A DNA stretch of 6,277 bases from Candidatus Omnitrophota bacterium (GTDB taxonomy: Bacteria > Omnitrophota > Gorgyraeia > Aquiviventales > Aquiviventaceae), in contig JACQRA010000045.1 of assembly GCA_016206725.1 (NCBI GenBank), forward strand, positions 1-6,277, read 5' to 3'. Numbering within the stretch: position 1 is the stretch's first letter; each line of letters starts with the position of its first letter. The notes beneath the pieces are model-generated. The model did not search any database. It was not told where the DNA came from and was given only the letters and a program-made list of their open reading frames with translations. The position numbers were made by a program, and so were the translations under genes. This document shows positions 1-6,122 of this stretch, piece after piece.

Positions 1-1
1 C

Positions 2-901
2 ACGATTGTCCGACGATGCCGAAGCTCCGGTGTGCGCCCTCCTGCGGTGATTGTGGTGGGTAAGGTGGTGCGATTGCGACAGCACCTCGCGTGGTTCGAG
101 CGCAAGCCGCTCTTCGGAGAGCGTATCGTCGTCACTCGACCGGCGGATCGAGCGGATCAACTGGCCAATCGGTTAGAAGTCTTAGGGGCCGACGTCATCA
201 CGTTGCCGGCGATCGAATTGGCGCCGGTTGAATCGAATGGACTCTTCCGCCGCACCCACCAGCAGAAGGAGATGTTTGATTGGGTATTCTTTACCAGCCC
301 TGAAGGCATCCACTGGTTTCGACGATTATTGGCCAAAGAACGCCAAGACCTTCGGGTTCTCTTTGGGAGGCACATCGCCGCCATCGGACCGAAAACCGCG
401 TTGGCCATCGAGCAACAAGGCATCCATGTGGACTATCAACCTGACACGTTTAGTCAGGAGGGTTTGGTGACTGGTTTTCGGCGCCGCCGACTCAGTGGGA
501 AGCGAGCGTTGATCCTGAGCGCCAAAGGTGCAAGGGACGTGTTGGAGCAGGGCCTGAAGGCATCCGGGGTGGACGTGATAAAAATCCCCATCTACCAGAC
601 GGTCATTCCGAAACAGTTGGTGGAGGGGGTGCAGCGCGTCTTCGGTCAAGAGGTGTCTTGGGTGACCGTGACCTCAGCGAGTTGTGTGGAGCATCTCGTC
701 GGCGCTTTGCGGGCGTCGGGGTTGGCTCGGCTGATCCCTCGGATCCGATGGGCTTCTATCGGGCCGGTGACGTCGCGCGCGGTGCGGCAGGCTGGTGGGC
801 GTGTCGCGGTAGAAGCTCGCACGGCGACCATCGAAGGGTTGGTGAACGCACTACACCATGGCGTATCCCGAGCAACGATTACGAAGACTGCGACAGTCTG
901 A
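2..901 (+). CDS. hemD: CobA-HemD fusion, 3' part: tip of uroporphyrinogen-III methyltransferase plus full uroporphyrinogen-III synthase
   Basis: The frame is open to the window edge, so the gene is 5'-partial (299 residues visible). Residues 1-39 match the C-terminal tip of SAM-dependent uroporphyrinogen-III methyltransferases (PPAVIVVGKVVRLR, then LAWFERKPLFG). They run without a break into a complete uroporphyrinogen-III synthase domain, about residues 40-285. HemD hallmarks are VVTRP at 43-47, FFTSPEGIHWF at 96-106, AIGPKTA at 127-133, TSASCVEHL at 224-232 and ASIGPVTSRAV at 251-261. HemD is a cytosolic enzyme that inverts ring D and closes hydroxymethylbilane to uroporphyrinogen III. The CobA part would methylate that product to precorrin-2 for siroheme-type cofactors. 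A GTG at 32 could be called as a start, but it lies inside the conserved CobA tip and is almost certainly internal. The 3' end overlaps hemB by 44 bases. hemA and hemC probably lie upstream (inferred). Confidence 0.93.
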   Translation, partial: TIVRRCRSSGVRPPAVIVVGKVVRLRQHLAWFERKPLFGERIVVTRPADRADQLANRLEVLGADVITLPAIELAPVESNGLFRRTHQQKEMFDWVFFTSPEGIHWFRRLLAKERQDLRVLFGRHIAAIGPKTALAIEQQGIHVDYQPDTFSQEGLVTGFRRRRLSGKRALILSAKGARDVLEQGLKASGVDVIKIPIYQTVIPKQLVEGVQRVFGQEVSWVTVTSASCVEHLVGALRASGLARLIPRIRWASIGPVTSRAVRQAGGRVAVEARTATIEGLVNALHHGVSRATITKTATV

Positions 902-1841
902 ATCGCTTCGTCGGTTGATCCGTGAGACGCGCGTGTCCGTGGATCAATTGGTGATGCCGCTCTTTGTCCGATCCGGAACCAATGTGCGCACCGCGATTCC
1001 CTCCATGCCGGGGCAGCATCACTTCTCGGTGGATCAGGTGGTGAAAGAATGCCAAGAGCTTCACGACCTGCGCATTCCCGCGGTCTTGCTCTTCGGGATT
1101 CCCCGGCACAAAGACGAGAAGGCCGGCGGCGCCTATGCCAAGGATGGAGTGGTTCAACAGGCGGTCCGCGCGATCAAATCACGCGTTCCGGAGCTGGCGA
1201 TTATCACCGACGTCTGCCTGTGCGCGTATATGAGCCACGGCCATTGCGGTGTCGTGAAACCAAAAACATCCTCGATTGATAACGACGCCTCCATCGAGTT
1301 GTTGGCGAAGACCGCGGTCTCTCATGCGCAGGCGGGGGCTGACATCGTGGCTCCCTCTGACATGATGGATGGCCGAGTGGGCGCGATTCGACGCGCTCTG
1401 GATGGAGCGGGACGTGAGAACGCGGCCATCATGTCGTACGCGGCCAAGTACGCCTCGCAATTCTACGGACCGTTCCGCGAAGCGGTTGAGTCGGCTCCGA
1501 GGTTTGGAGATCGGAAATCGTATCAGATGGACGCGGCGAATGCTGAAGAAGCTCTTCGGGAAGTCGCACTGGATATCGAGGAAGGCGCGGACATCGTCAT
1601 GGTCAAACCGGCGCTGGCCTATCTCGACGTCATCGCTCGCATCAAGCAGCGGTTTCACCATCCCCTCGCTGCGTTTAACGTGAGCGGTGAATACGCCATG
1701 GTGAAAGCCGCGGCGACACGAGGGTGGCTCATCGAGCGGCCGACCTGGTTCGAGATGCTCGTGGCCATGCGGCGCGCCGGCGCCGATATCCTGATCACCT
1801 ACTGGGCCAAAGACGCCGCCAAACTCTTGCGTGAGAAATGA
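858..1841 (+). CDS. hemB: Porphobilinogen synthase (5-aminolevulinate dehydratase)
   Basis: This cytosolic enzyme condenses two 5-aminolevulinate molecules to porphobilinogen. The protein is 327 residues, the usual family length, and the N-terminus (RLRRLRQSESLRRLIRET, then MPLFV) is typical, which supports ATG 858. The TIM-barrel landmarks are present. The metal-binding stretch DVCLCAYMSHGHCG at 118-131 has Cys120, Cys122 and Cys130, so this is the zinc-dependent type rather than the Asp-rich magnesium type. The two substrate-binding lysines are Lys197 (in SYAAKYASQFYGPFR) and Lys250 (in IVMVKPALAYLD). APSDMMDGR lies at 165-173 and NVSGEYAMVKAA at 274-285. No strong ribosome binding site precedes the ATG, which sits 44 bases inside the end of hemD, so translation is probably coupled. 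It ends one base before the preferred hemL ATG at 1843. Confidence 0.97.
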   Translation: MAYPEQRLRRLRQSESLRRLIRETRVSVDQLVMPLFVRSGTNVRTAIPSMPGQHHFSVDQVVKECQELHDLRIPAVLLFGIPRHKDEKAGGAYAKDGVVQQAVRAIKSRVPELAIITDVCLCAYMSHGHCGVVKPKTSSIDNDASIELLAKTAVSHAQAGADIVAPSDMMDGRVGAIRRALDGAGRENAAIMSYAAKYASQFYGPFREAVESAPRFGDRKSYQMDAANAEEALREVALDIEEGADIVMVKPALAYLDVIARIKQRFHHPLAAFNVSGEYAMVKAAATRGWLIERPTWFEMLVAMRRAGADILITYWAKDAAKLLREK

Positions 1842-1842
1842 C

Positions 1843-3120
1843 ATGTCAATAATTGAGAAGGCCGAAGAGGGCCGAAGAGGGCCGAAGAAGGTGAAGAGGG
1901 CAGAGAAGGCTTGTTGTGCCCTCTCAGGCCCTCTCAGGCCCTCTCAGGCCCTCTCAGGTCTTCTTGTGGGGGGCGTGAACAGTCCGGTGCGGGCGTTTCG
2001 ACGGGTGGGCGCCTCGCCGGTCATTCTTCGCAGCGGCCGTGGAGCCTGGGTGACGGATACTCACGGCCGTCGCTCTCTCGATTTCATCATGGGATGGGGC
2101 GCGTTGATCCTCGGACACAACCATCCGCAAGTGCTCACAGCGATCCAGAAACAGTTGTCTCAAGGGACCCTGTTAGGGCTGACGACTGAGTTGGAAGGGC
2201 AACTCGCTCAGGCGATCTGCGAGGCGATCCCCTCGATTGAACGGATTCGGTTCACTCCATCAGGAACCGAAGCGTGCATGACGGCGATTCGATTGGCGCG
2301 CGCGTGGACGAGGCGCACGAAGATCCTCACCTTCGAGGGCTGTTACCACGGCCACAGCGACGTCTTGCTTGGCCAGGATGCCGGTGTGCCCTCAAGCCTT
2401 GCGCAAGAACAACTGGAAGCGCCCTACAACAACATCGAAGCGCTTGAAGACATCATGAAACGTCGAGGCTCTGAGTTGGCGGGCGTGATCGTCGAGCCGG
2501 TGGCTGCCAACATGGGGGTGGTCGTGCCGGATCGCGGCTGGCTGACTCGGCTCCGAGCGCTGACGACCACTCATGGGATCGTCTTGATTTTTGATGAAAT
2601 CGTCACCGGGTTCCGGCTTCGCGACGGCGGGATCCAGGAGACCATGGGGGTGAAACCGGAACTGACTACGCTGGGCAAGATCATCGGCGGCGGATTTCCC
2701 GTGGGAGCGGTCGGGGGTCAAGCGGCCATCATGGACCAGCTCGCACCCAGCGGGGCCGTCTATCATGCCGGAACGTTTGCCGGGCATCCCGTCACGATGG
2801 CCGCGGGATTAGCCACTCTCAAAATGCTGCGTCAGCGCCAACCGTATGAACGGCTTGAGGCGATGGGTGATCAATTGGCGAGCGGCTTGCGAGAAGGGGC
2901 ACAGCGACAGGGGATTGCCGTGCACGTCAATCAGATCGGCTCGATGCTGACCGTGTTCTTTGCGAACACGAAGCAATTTGCCGCCTTTGCCAATGGGTTG
3001 CGGGCTCAGCGGGTCATGATCCCCCCCTCGCCATATGAAACGTGGTTTCTTTCTGCCGTCCATACCGCATCACAGATCGAGCAGGTCGTTGACCGCGCGC
3101 GGAGGCTCTATGCGGCATAA
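1843..3120 (+). CDS. hemL: Glutamate-1-semialdehyde 2,1-aminomutase-like protein with repeat-encoded N-terminus
   Basis: A class-III PLP aminotransferase fold, expected to isomerise glutamate-1-semialdehyde to 5-aminolevulinate. Seen, numbered from ATG 1843 (425 residues): GGVNSPVRAF 43-52, GHNHP 91-95, PSGTEA 139-144, FEGCYHGHSD 164-173, IFDEIVTGFR 249-258 with PLP-contacting Asp251, TLGKIIGGGFPVGA 276-289 with PLP-binding Lys279, and HAGTFAGHP 308-316 (usual form AGTLSGNP). Residues 6-41 are encoded by two 10-base repeat arrays and replace the usual short helix ending in IPGG. Compared with E. coli HemL recalled from memory, about 12 residues are missing after YHGHSD, where the active-site gating loop lies, and about 14 before PPSPYETWF. 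The start is uncertain: GTG 1831 overlaps hemB, ATG 1843 has only a weak ribosome binding site, and GTG 1966 would begin at GGVNSP. Lying beside hemB and hemD supports a haem role. A related aminotransferase is possible. Confidence 0.82.
   Translation: MSIIEKAEEGRRGPKKVKRAEKACCALSGPLRPSQALSGLLVGGVNSPVRAFRRVGASPVILRSGRGAWVTDTHGRRSLDFIMGWGALILGHNHPQVLTAIQKQLSQGTLLGLTTELEGQLAQAICEAIPSIERIRFTPSGTEACMTAIRLARAWTRRTKILTFEGCYHGHSDVLLGQDAGVPSSLAQEQLEAPYNNIEALEDIMKRRGSELAGVIVEPVAANMGVVVPDRGWLTRLRALTTTHGIVLIFDEIVTGFRLRDGGIQETMGVKPELTTLGKIIGGGFPVGAVGGQAAIMDQLAPSGAVYHAGTFAGHPVTMAAGLATLKMLRQRQPYERLEAMGDQLASGLREGAQRQGIAVHVNQIGSMLTVFFANTKQFAAFANGLRAQRVMIPPSPYETWFLSAVHTASQIEQVVDRARRLYAA
1861..1890 (+). repeat. 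Tandem repeat, 10-base unit, 3 copies (purine-rich arm)
   Basis: The unit gccgaagagg occurs at 1861-1870 and 1871-1880, with a one-base variant (gccgaagaag) at 1881-1890. A further degenerate copy, gtgaagaggg, follows at 1891-1900. The + strand from 1855 to 1909 is strongly purine-rich. Read in the hemL frame it encodes a charged stretch (KAEEGRRGPKKVKRAEK) unlike any HemL N-terminus I know. The unit contains no stop in any frame, so an open frame here is weak evidence of translation. Confidence 0.95.
1895..1924 (+). other. Hairpin core between the two repeat arrays
   Basis: agagggca (1895-1902) and tgccctct (1917-1924) are perfectly complementary, giving an 8-base-pair stem with a 14-base loop. 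Outward from this core the two arrays can keep pairing in blocks of about 8 of 10 bases with one single-base offset, so roughly 1861-1960 could form a long imperfect stem. No run of T follows, so it is not a standard intrinsic terminator. It could affect hemB-hemL mRNA processing or hemL translation; that role is inferred. Confidence 0.7.
1921..1960 (+). repeat. Tandem repeat, 10-base unit, 4 copies (pyrimidine-rich arm)
   Basis: The unit ctctcaggcc occurs exactly at 1921-1930, 1931-1940 and 1941-1950. A fourth copy at 1951-1960 has one change (ctctcaggtc). The reverse complement of the unit, put in the same phase (ggcctgagag), matches the first array's unit (ggccgaagag) at 8 of 10 positions, so the two arrays are related and inverted. 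Because 10 is not a multiple of 3, the amino-acid pattern repeats only every 30 bases (ALSGPLRPSQ, then ALSG). Gain or loss of one unit would shift the downstream hemL frame if translation starts upstream of the array. Confidence 0.96.
3101..3105 (+). promoter_or_regulatory. Ribosome binding site that sets the rex start
   Basis: ggagg ends four bases before ATG 3110, inside the last codons of hemL. This strong Shine-Dalgarno match favours ATG 3110 over the longer in-frame GTG 3035 and implies efficient, separate initiation of rex. Confidence 0.85.
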
Positions 3121-3763
3121 CGGCCGCCTGCACAACGGCCGTCCGCGGCGGTCCATTCCTGAGGCGTGCGTGGAACGTCTCTCGCTCTATATGCGGGAAT
3201 TGACGCAACGTCAGCATCAGCGCGTTGGATTCATCTCGTCACGACGATTGGCGCAGGATTTGGGGATCACTGATGCGCAGGTGCGTCGAGACCTGAGCTA
3301 TTTCGGCCAGTTTGGGACCAGCGGCCGAGGCTACGAAGTGCAACGATTGCGCGCCACCTTAGGGCGCATTCTCGGGATTCAGGGGCGGATCTGGCATGTG
3401 GCACTGGCCGGAGTCGGGAATTTGGGGTCCGCCTTGCTGGCCTATCAGGGATTTCAGGATCGGGGATTCGTCTTTCGTCTGGCCGTTGACTCCGATCCTC
3501 AGAAGGTGGGTCATGCCATGGGGAACTTGACGATCGAAGCCAGTCACCACCTGAGCGCCTTGGTCCAGCGCCGTGACATCCACATCGGCATGATCGCGGT
3601 CCCGACGGATGAGGCCCAGGCGGTGTGTGACCAATTCATTGAGGGCGGGGTCAAGGCGATTGTCAACTTTGCCTCGGCTCGACTCGACGTCCCCCCATCC
3701 GTGCTGCTGCGCAATGTGGACTTGGCCATTGAGCTGGAGGCCATGGCATTCTACTTATCGTAA
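3110..3763 (+). CDS. rex: Redox-sensing transcriptional repressor Rex
   Basis: Rex is a cytosolic homodimer that binds DNA when NADH is low and lets go as NADH rises, typically controlling respiratory and fermentative genes. The protein is 217 residues, normal for the family. An N-terminal winged helix spans about residues 15-78, with the diagnostic stretch from SSRRLAQDLGI through VRRDLSYFGQFG to GRGY (43-75). A Rossmann NAD(H) domain follows, with AGVGNLGSALL at 100-110 and the strand-end acidic motif AVDSDPQKVG at 125-134. The C-terminal dimer-swap helix reads VDLAIELEAMAFYL (203-216). ATG 3110 is chosen because a GGAGG lies four bases upstream and because residues before it would only repeat hemL DNA in another frame. 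It overlaps hemL by 11 bases and menG by one. Its place between haem and quinone/bc genes suggests it controls respiration; no clear Rex operator was found by eye in the window. Confidence 0.96.
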   Translation: MRHNGRLHNGRPRRSIPEACVERLSLYMRELTQRQHQRVGFISSRRLAQDLGITDAQVRRDLSYFGQFGTSGRGYEVQRLRATLGRILGIQGRIWHVALAGVGNLGSALLAYQGFQDRGFVFRLAVDSDPQKVGHAMGNLTIEASHHLSALVQRRDIHIGMIAVPTDEAQAVCDQFIEGGVKAIVNFASARLDVPPSVLLRNVDLAIELEAMAFYLS

Positions 3764-4461
3764 TGGGTGACGCGAAGCGGCAGTTCGTTGATCGGCTCTT
3801 TACCACGATTGCGCCGCGCTACGACTGGTTCAACCGACTGGCGAGCTGCGGCCTGGACCAACGGTGGAGGCGGCAAGCGGTTCGTGAGGGCTGTCTTGCC
3901 CCGGGGATGCGCGTGCTGGATGTGTGTACCGGGACAGGGGATTTGGCGTTGTTGTGCGCATGCCGACTCCAAGATCAAGGAGTTGTGATCGGCTCGGACT
4001 ATAATGTCGTGATGCTCGACGGGGCTCGTCGCAAGCATCCCTCCTCCAATAACGCGGTGCGTTGGGTGCGGGCGGATGCTCAGGCGCTGCCGTTTCGATC
4101 GGAACGTTTTGACCGAGTCATCATCGGCTTCTCGACCAGAAATCTCAGCGACCTGCGGACAGGATGCGCCGAGATGGTCCGCGTGCTGAAACCGGGTGGG
4201 CGGCTCATGATCCTCGAAACCGGACGACCGTCGAACCCCATGGTCCGTGCAGGGTATCGGCTCTTTCTGATGACGATGGCGCGAGGCATCGGTTGGCTCT
4301 TGACAGGACGTCTCTGGCCGTTTACCTATTTAGCCCAATCGGTCAAAAGATTCTTAACCCCGTCACAGATGGTTGAGCTGCTGACGGCCTGCGGAACGTC
4401 AGCCCGTTATCGCCCGTTGTCGTTCGGGTTGGCCAGTCTCTACCTGGCTGACAAGAGATGA
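3763..4461 (+). CDS. ubiE: Demethylmenaquinone (UbiE/MenG-type) C-methyltransferase
   Basis: A class-I SAM-dependent methyltransferase that adds the ring methyl group in the last step of menaquinone synthesis (or the matching ubiquinone step). The 232-residue length is close to the family norm. Family features are the N-terminal FTTIAPRYDWFNRLASCGLD (13-32), SAM motif I VLDVCTGTGDLAL (51-63), an acidic residue after strand 2 (Asp79 in SDYNVVML), RADAQALPF (103-111), the UbiE signature GFSTRNLSDL (122-131), VLKPGGRLMILE (141-152), and the C-terminal YLAQSVKRFLTPSQM (189-203). The ATG shares one base with the rex stop (TAATG), with no good ribosome binding site, so it is probably translated by coupling. 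The stop overlaps the next gene in ATGA. The prenyl synthase next door and the lack of ubiquinone genes make menaquinone the likelier product (inferred). Confidence 0.94.
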   Translation: MGDAKRQFVDRLFTTIAPRYDWFNRLASCGLDQRWRRQAVREGCLAPGMRVLDVCTGTGDLALLCACRLQDQGVVIGSDYNVVMLDGARRKHPSSNNAVRWVRADAQALPFRSERFDRVIIGFSTRNLSDLRTGCAEMVRVLKPGGRLMILETGRPSNPMVRAGYRLFLMTMARGIGWLLTGRLWPFTYLAQSVKRFLTPSQMVELLTACGTSARYRPLSFGLASLYLADKR

Positions 4462-5429
4462 ACCTTGAGGCGATTCTGCGTCCAATTGATCGAGACCTTT
4501 CGAGGGTGACGGACCGCGTGTTGGCATCGCTGCAACATCCAATCGCCAAGATGTCGGTCTACCTCATTGCCGCAGGTGGTAAGCGGCTGCGTCCAGCCTT
4601 GACGCTCCTTGCGGGACGCAGCGGCGACCGTCAAACACAACGGGAGGCCCTTGTTGATCTCGCGGCCGCCATCGAACTCGTCCATACGGCGACCCTCATT
4701 CACGATGACATCGTTGACGGATCGTTGCTGCGTCGCAGGCGGCCCACGTTCCACGAGCGATTCGGGACCGAACGGGCGGTGCTCATGGGGGATTACCTCT
4801 ATGCCGTCGCCTTCTCCGTCTTCGCGCGGCTGCGCGATCCGTACGTCACCTCCTACATGGCCGACGTCTGCCAGCAATTGTCTCGAGGAGAACTCCTGGA
4901 AGTCGAGACGCGCTACCAGCTTGAGATCTCCGAAGACCGATATCTCGAAGTGGTTCGCGAGAAGACGGCCTCGTTGATGGCGGCGTGTTGCCATCTAGGG
5001 GCCTATGTGGGCGGCGCGCGCCGCGAGACGGTTGACCGCGTCACGACGTTTGGATTGAACGTCGGCATGGCCTTTCAAATTGTGGACGACTGCTTGGATT
5101 TGATCGGCAATCAACATCGTGTCGGCAAGACGCTGCGTTCGGACCTGGAGAAAGGTTCGCTGTCGTTGCCAATCATTTACTTGGCGCACAGCGTCTCGGC
5201 TACGGAGCGCCGCCGCCTCTTTGCTCCATTGCACCGACGGCAGGCCGATCCGGCGTTTGTGCGCTCGATTGCCAAAGCCGCGAACCGTTCAGGTGCCATT
5301 GCGAAGGCTCAAGAGACGGCGCAGCGCTTCATTCAGGAGGCGATGGGCGCGTTGGCCGAAAGAGACGGCGTCGTGCTGGTGGACACGTATCGCCAACTCG
5401 CACAGTATGCCATACAAAGACAAAGCTAG
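4458..5429 (+). CDS. Long-chain trans-polyprenyl diphosphate synthase (IspB/HepT-like) for the quinone side chain
   Basis: This enzyme extends an allylic diphosphate with isopentenyl diphosphate to build the isoprenoid tail of menaquinone. At 323 residues it has the usual length. It carries GGKRLRP (40-46), the first aspartate-rich motif DDIVD (83-87) followed by an Arg-rich patch (92-95), GDYLYA (111-116), and the second motif DDCLD (210-214) in FQIVDDCLDLIG. Five residues before the first motif lies Ala78 in HTATLIHDD, a small residue as in octaprenyl-type synthases, so a long product is expected; exact chain length cannot be read from sequence. The usual GK(x)TLP after the second motif is GSLSLP here (233-238), a mild variant. 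The start overlaps menG in ATGA. The stop (TAG, 5427-5429) is embedded in the tatA ribosome binding site. Confidence 0.94.
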   Translation: MNLEAILRPIDRDLSRVTDRVLASLQHPIAKMSVYLIAAGGKRLRPALTLLAGRSGDRQTQREALVDLAAAIELVHTATLIHDDIVDGSLLRRRRPTFHERFGTERAVLMGDYLYAVAFSVFARLRDPYVTSYMADVCQQLSRGELLEVETRYQLEISEDRYLEVVREKTASLMAACCHLGAYVGGARRETVDRVTTFGLNVGMAFQIVDDCLDLIGNQHRVGKTLRSDLEKGSLSLPIIYLAHSVSATERRRLFAPLHRRQADPAFVRSIAKAANRSGAIAKAQETAQRFIQEAMGALAERDGVVLVDTYRQLAQYAIQRQS

Positions 5430-5434
5430 GAGGT
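5428..5434 (+). promoter_or_regulatory. Strong ribosome binding site for tatA
   Basis: aggaggt matches the consensus Shine-Dalgarno and lies four bases before ATG 5439, overlapping the upstream stop codon. It is the strongest such site in the window and supports the short tatA as a real gene. Confidence 0.9.
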
Positions 5435-5438
5435 CACG

Positions 5439-5579
5439 ATGGGACGGATCGGGTTCGGAGAATTGCTCCTCGTCCTAGCCATTGTGTTGTTGATCGTGGG
5501 CGCGCGGCGGTTGCCGGAGCTTGCGCGGGCGTTGGGCGAGTCCATCCGAGAATTTCAGAAGTCGCTGAAACGAAAGTGA
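5439..5579 (+). CDS. tatA: Short TatA-type twin-arginine translocase subunit
   Basis: A small gene of 46 residues: MGRIGFGELLLVLAIVLLIV, then a GARRLPELARALGESIREF amphipathic helix and a basic tail ending KSLKRK. This is the TatA/E layout: a short periplasmic N-terminus, one membrane helix (about 6-20), a Gly hinge at 21, then an amphipathic helix. It aligns without gaps to the start of E. coli TatA as recalled, including Gly21 and Phe39. Two points are unusual: the normally conserved Phe20 before the hinge is Val, and the variable C-terminal tail is almost absent. TatA multimers form the path for folded Tat substrates. The next gene encodes a Rieske protein with a twin-arginine signal, a likely client. 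No tatC is in the window. The start is fixed by a strong ribosome binding site. Confidence 0.9.
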   Translation: MGRIGFGELLLVLAIVLLIVGARRLPELARALGESIREFQKSLKRK

Positions 5580-5591
5580 GGATCGCGCGGA

Positions 5592-6122
5592 ATGGGTGGT
5601 GACGTCGCAGTTTCAGGAACCTGGGAATGGGCTGAGGAACGGTTCGGTCGTCGTGATTTTCTCTTGAAAGTCGGCTGGGCTTTTTTCTATGTGTTTCTCG
5701 GAGGCTGGTTGTTGTCCAATCTTCGGTATCTGTTTCCCAACGTCTTGTACGAGCCGAGCCTCCTCTTTAAGGCGGGAAAGCCGGAAGACTACGCGCTGGG
5801 CGTCAGCGAGAAGTGGAAAAAAGCGCAACGGGCGTGGGTGATCCGCACCCCGGAAGGTTTTTACTGCCTCTGGGCGCGATGCACCCACCTGGGATGCACC
5901 CCGAACTGGTTTGAGGCGGAAGGACGATTCAAGTGTCCGTGTCACGGGTCGAACTTCAATCTCCAGGGAGATGTGCTGGCCGGCCCCGCTCCCAAGCCGC
6001 TGTGGCGATGTCAGATCGCGTTAGGGCCTGACGGGCAACTCGTGATTGACAAGGGTCGGCTGGAGAATCGTCCGGACCAACGGGGCAAGGACGTCTTTTT
6101 CCTTCCGTATAAGACGGCATGA
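5592..6122 (+). CDS. Rieske [2Fe-2S] subunit of a quinol-oxidising cytochrome bc/b6-type complex
   Basis: This subunit takes electrons from quinol at the outer face of the membrane and passes them to a cytochrome c-type acceptor. The protein is 176 residues. It has an N-terminal twin-arginine signal (GRRDFLLK, Arg20-Arg21), a membrane anchor at about 27-44, then a soluble Rieske domain. Box 1 is CTHLGC (97-102) and box 2 is CPCHGS (115-120). By family knowledge Cys97, His99, Cys115 and His118 hold the cluster, and Cys102-Cys117 form the disulfide. A GPAPKPL proline loop follows at 131-137. The intact CTHLGC/CPCHGS form and disulfide pair point to a high-potential bc-type Rieske rather than a dioxygenase ferredoxin. 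It starts 12 bases after tatA, with gagg at 5578-5581 as a weak ribosome binding site. Its stop overlaps the cytochrome b start (ATGA). Confidence 0.95.
   Translation: MGGDVAVSGTWEWAEERFGRRDFLLKVGWAFFYVFLGGWLLSNLRYLFPNVLYEPSLLFKAGKPEDYALGVSEKWKKAQRAWVIRTPEGFYCLWARCTHLGCTPNWFEAEGRFKCPCHGSNFNLQGDVLAGPAPKPLWRCQIALGPDGQLVIDKGRLENRPDQRGKDVFFLPYKTA

Noticed and set aside
1179..1844. Long open frame (221 codons) on the - strand opposite hemB
   Set aside because: It lies wholly antisense to a well-conserved hemB, its translation shows no recognisable family motif, and such frames are common opposite GC-rich genes.
1861..1960. CRISPR array or intrinsic terminator at the hemB-hemL junction
   Set aside because: The 10-base units are contiguous with no spacers, so it is not CRISPR. 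The hairpin is not followed by a T-run, so it is not a standard terminator.
3035..3109. Longer rex start at GTG 3035
   Set aside because: The extra 25 residues come from hemL DNA in another frame and do not resemble Rex, while ATG 3110 has a GGAGG at the right distance and gives normal Rex length.
4440..4994. Open frame of 184 codons on the - strand opposite the polyprenyl synthase gene
   Set aside because: It is a shadow of a gene with clear catalytic motifs and has no family features of its own.
5119..5478. Open frame of 119 codons overlapping the polyprenyl synthase and tatA
   Set aside because: It is Arg/Ser-rich, typical of an out-of-frame reading of GC-rich coding DNA, and covers two better-supported genes.
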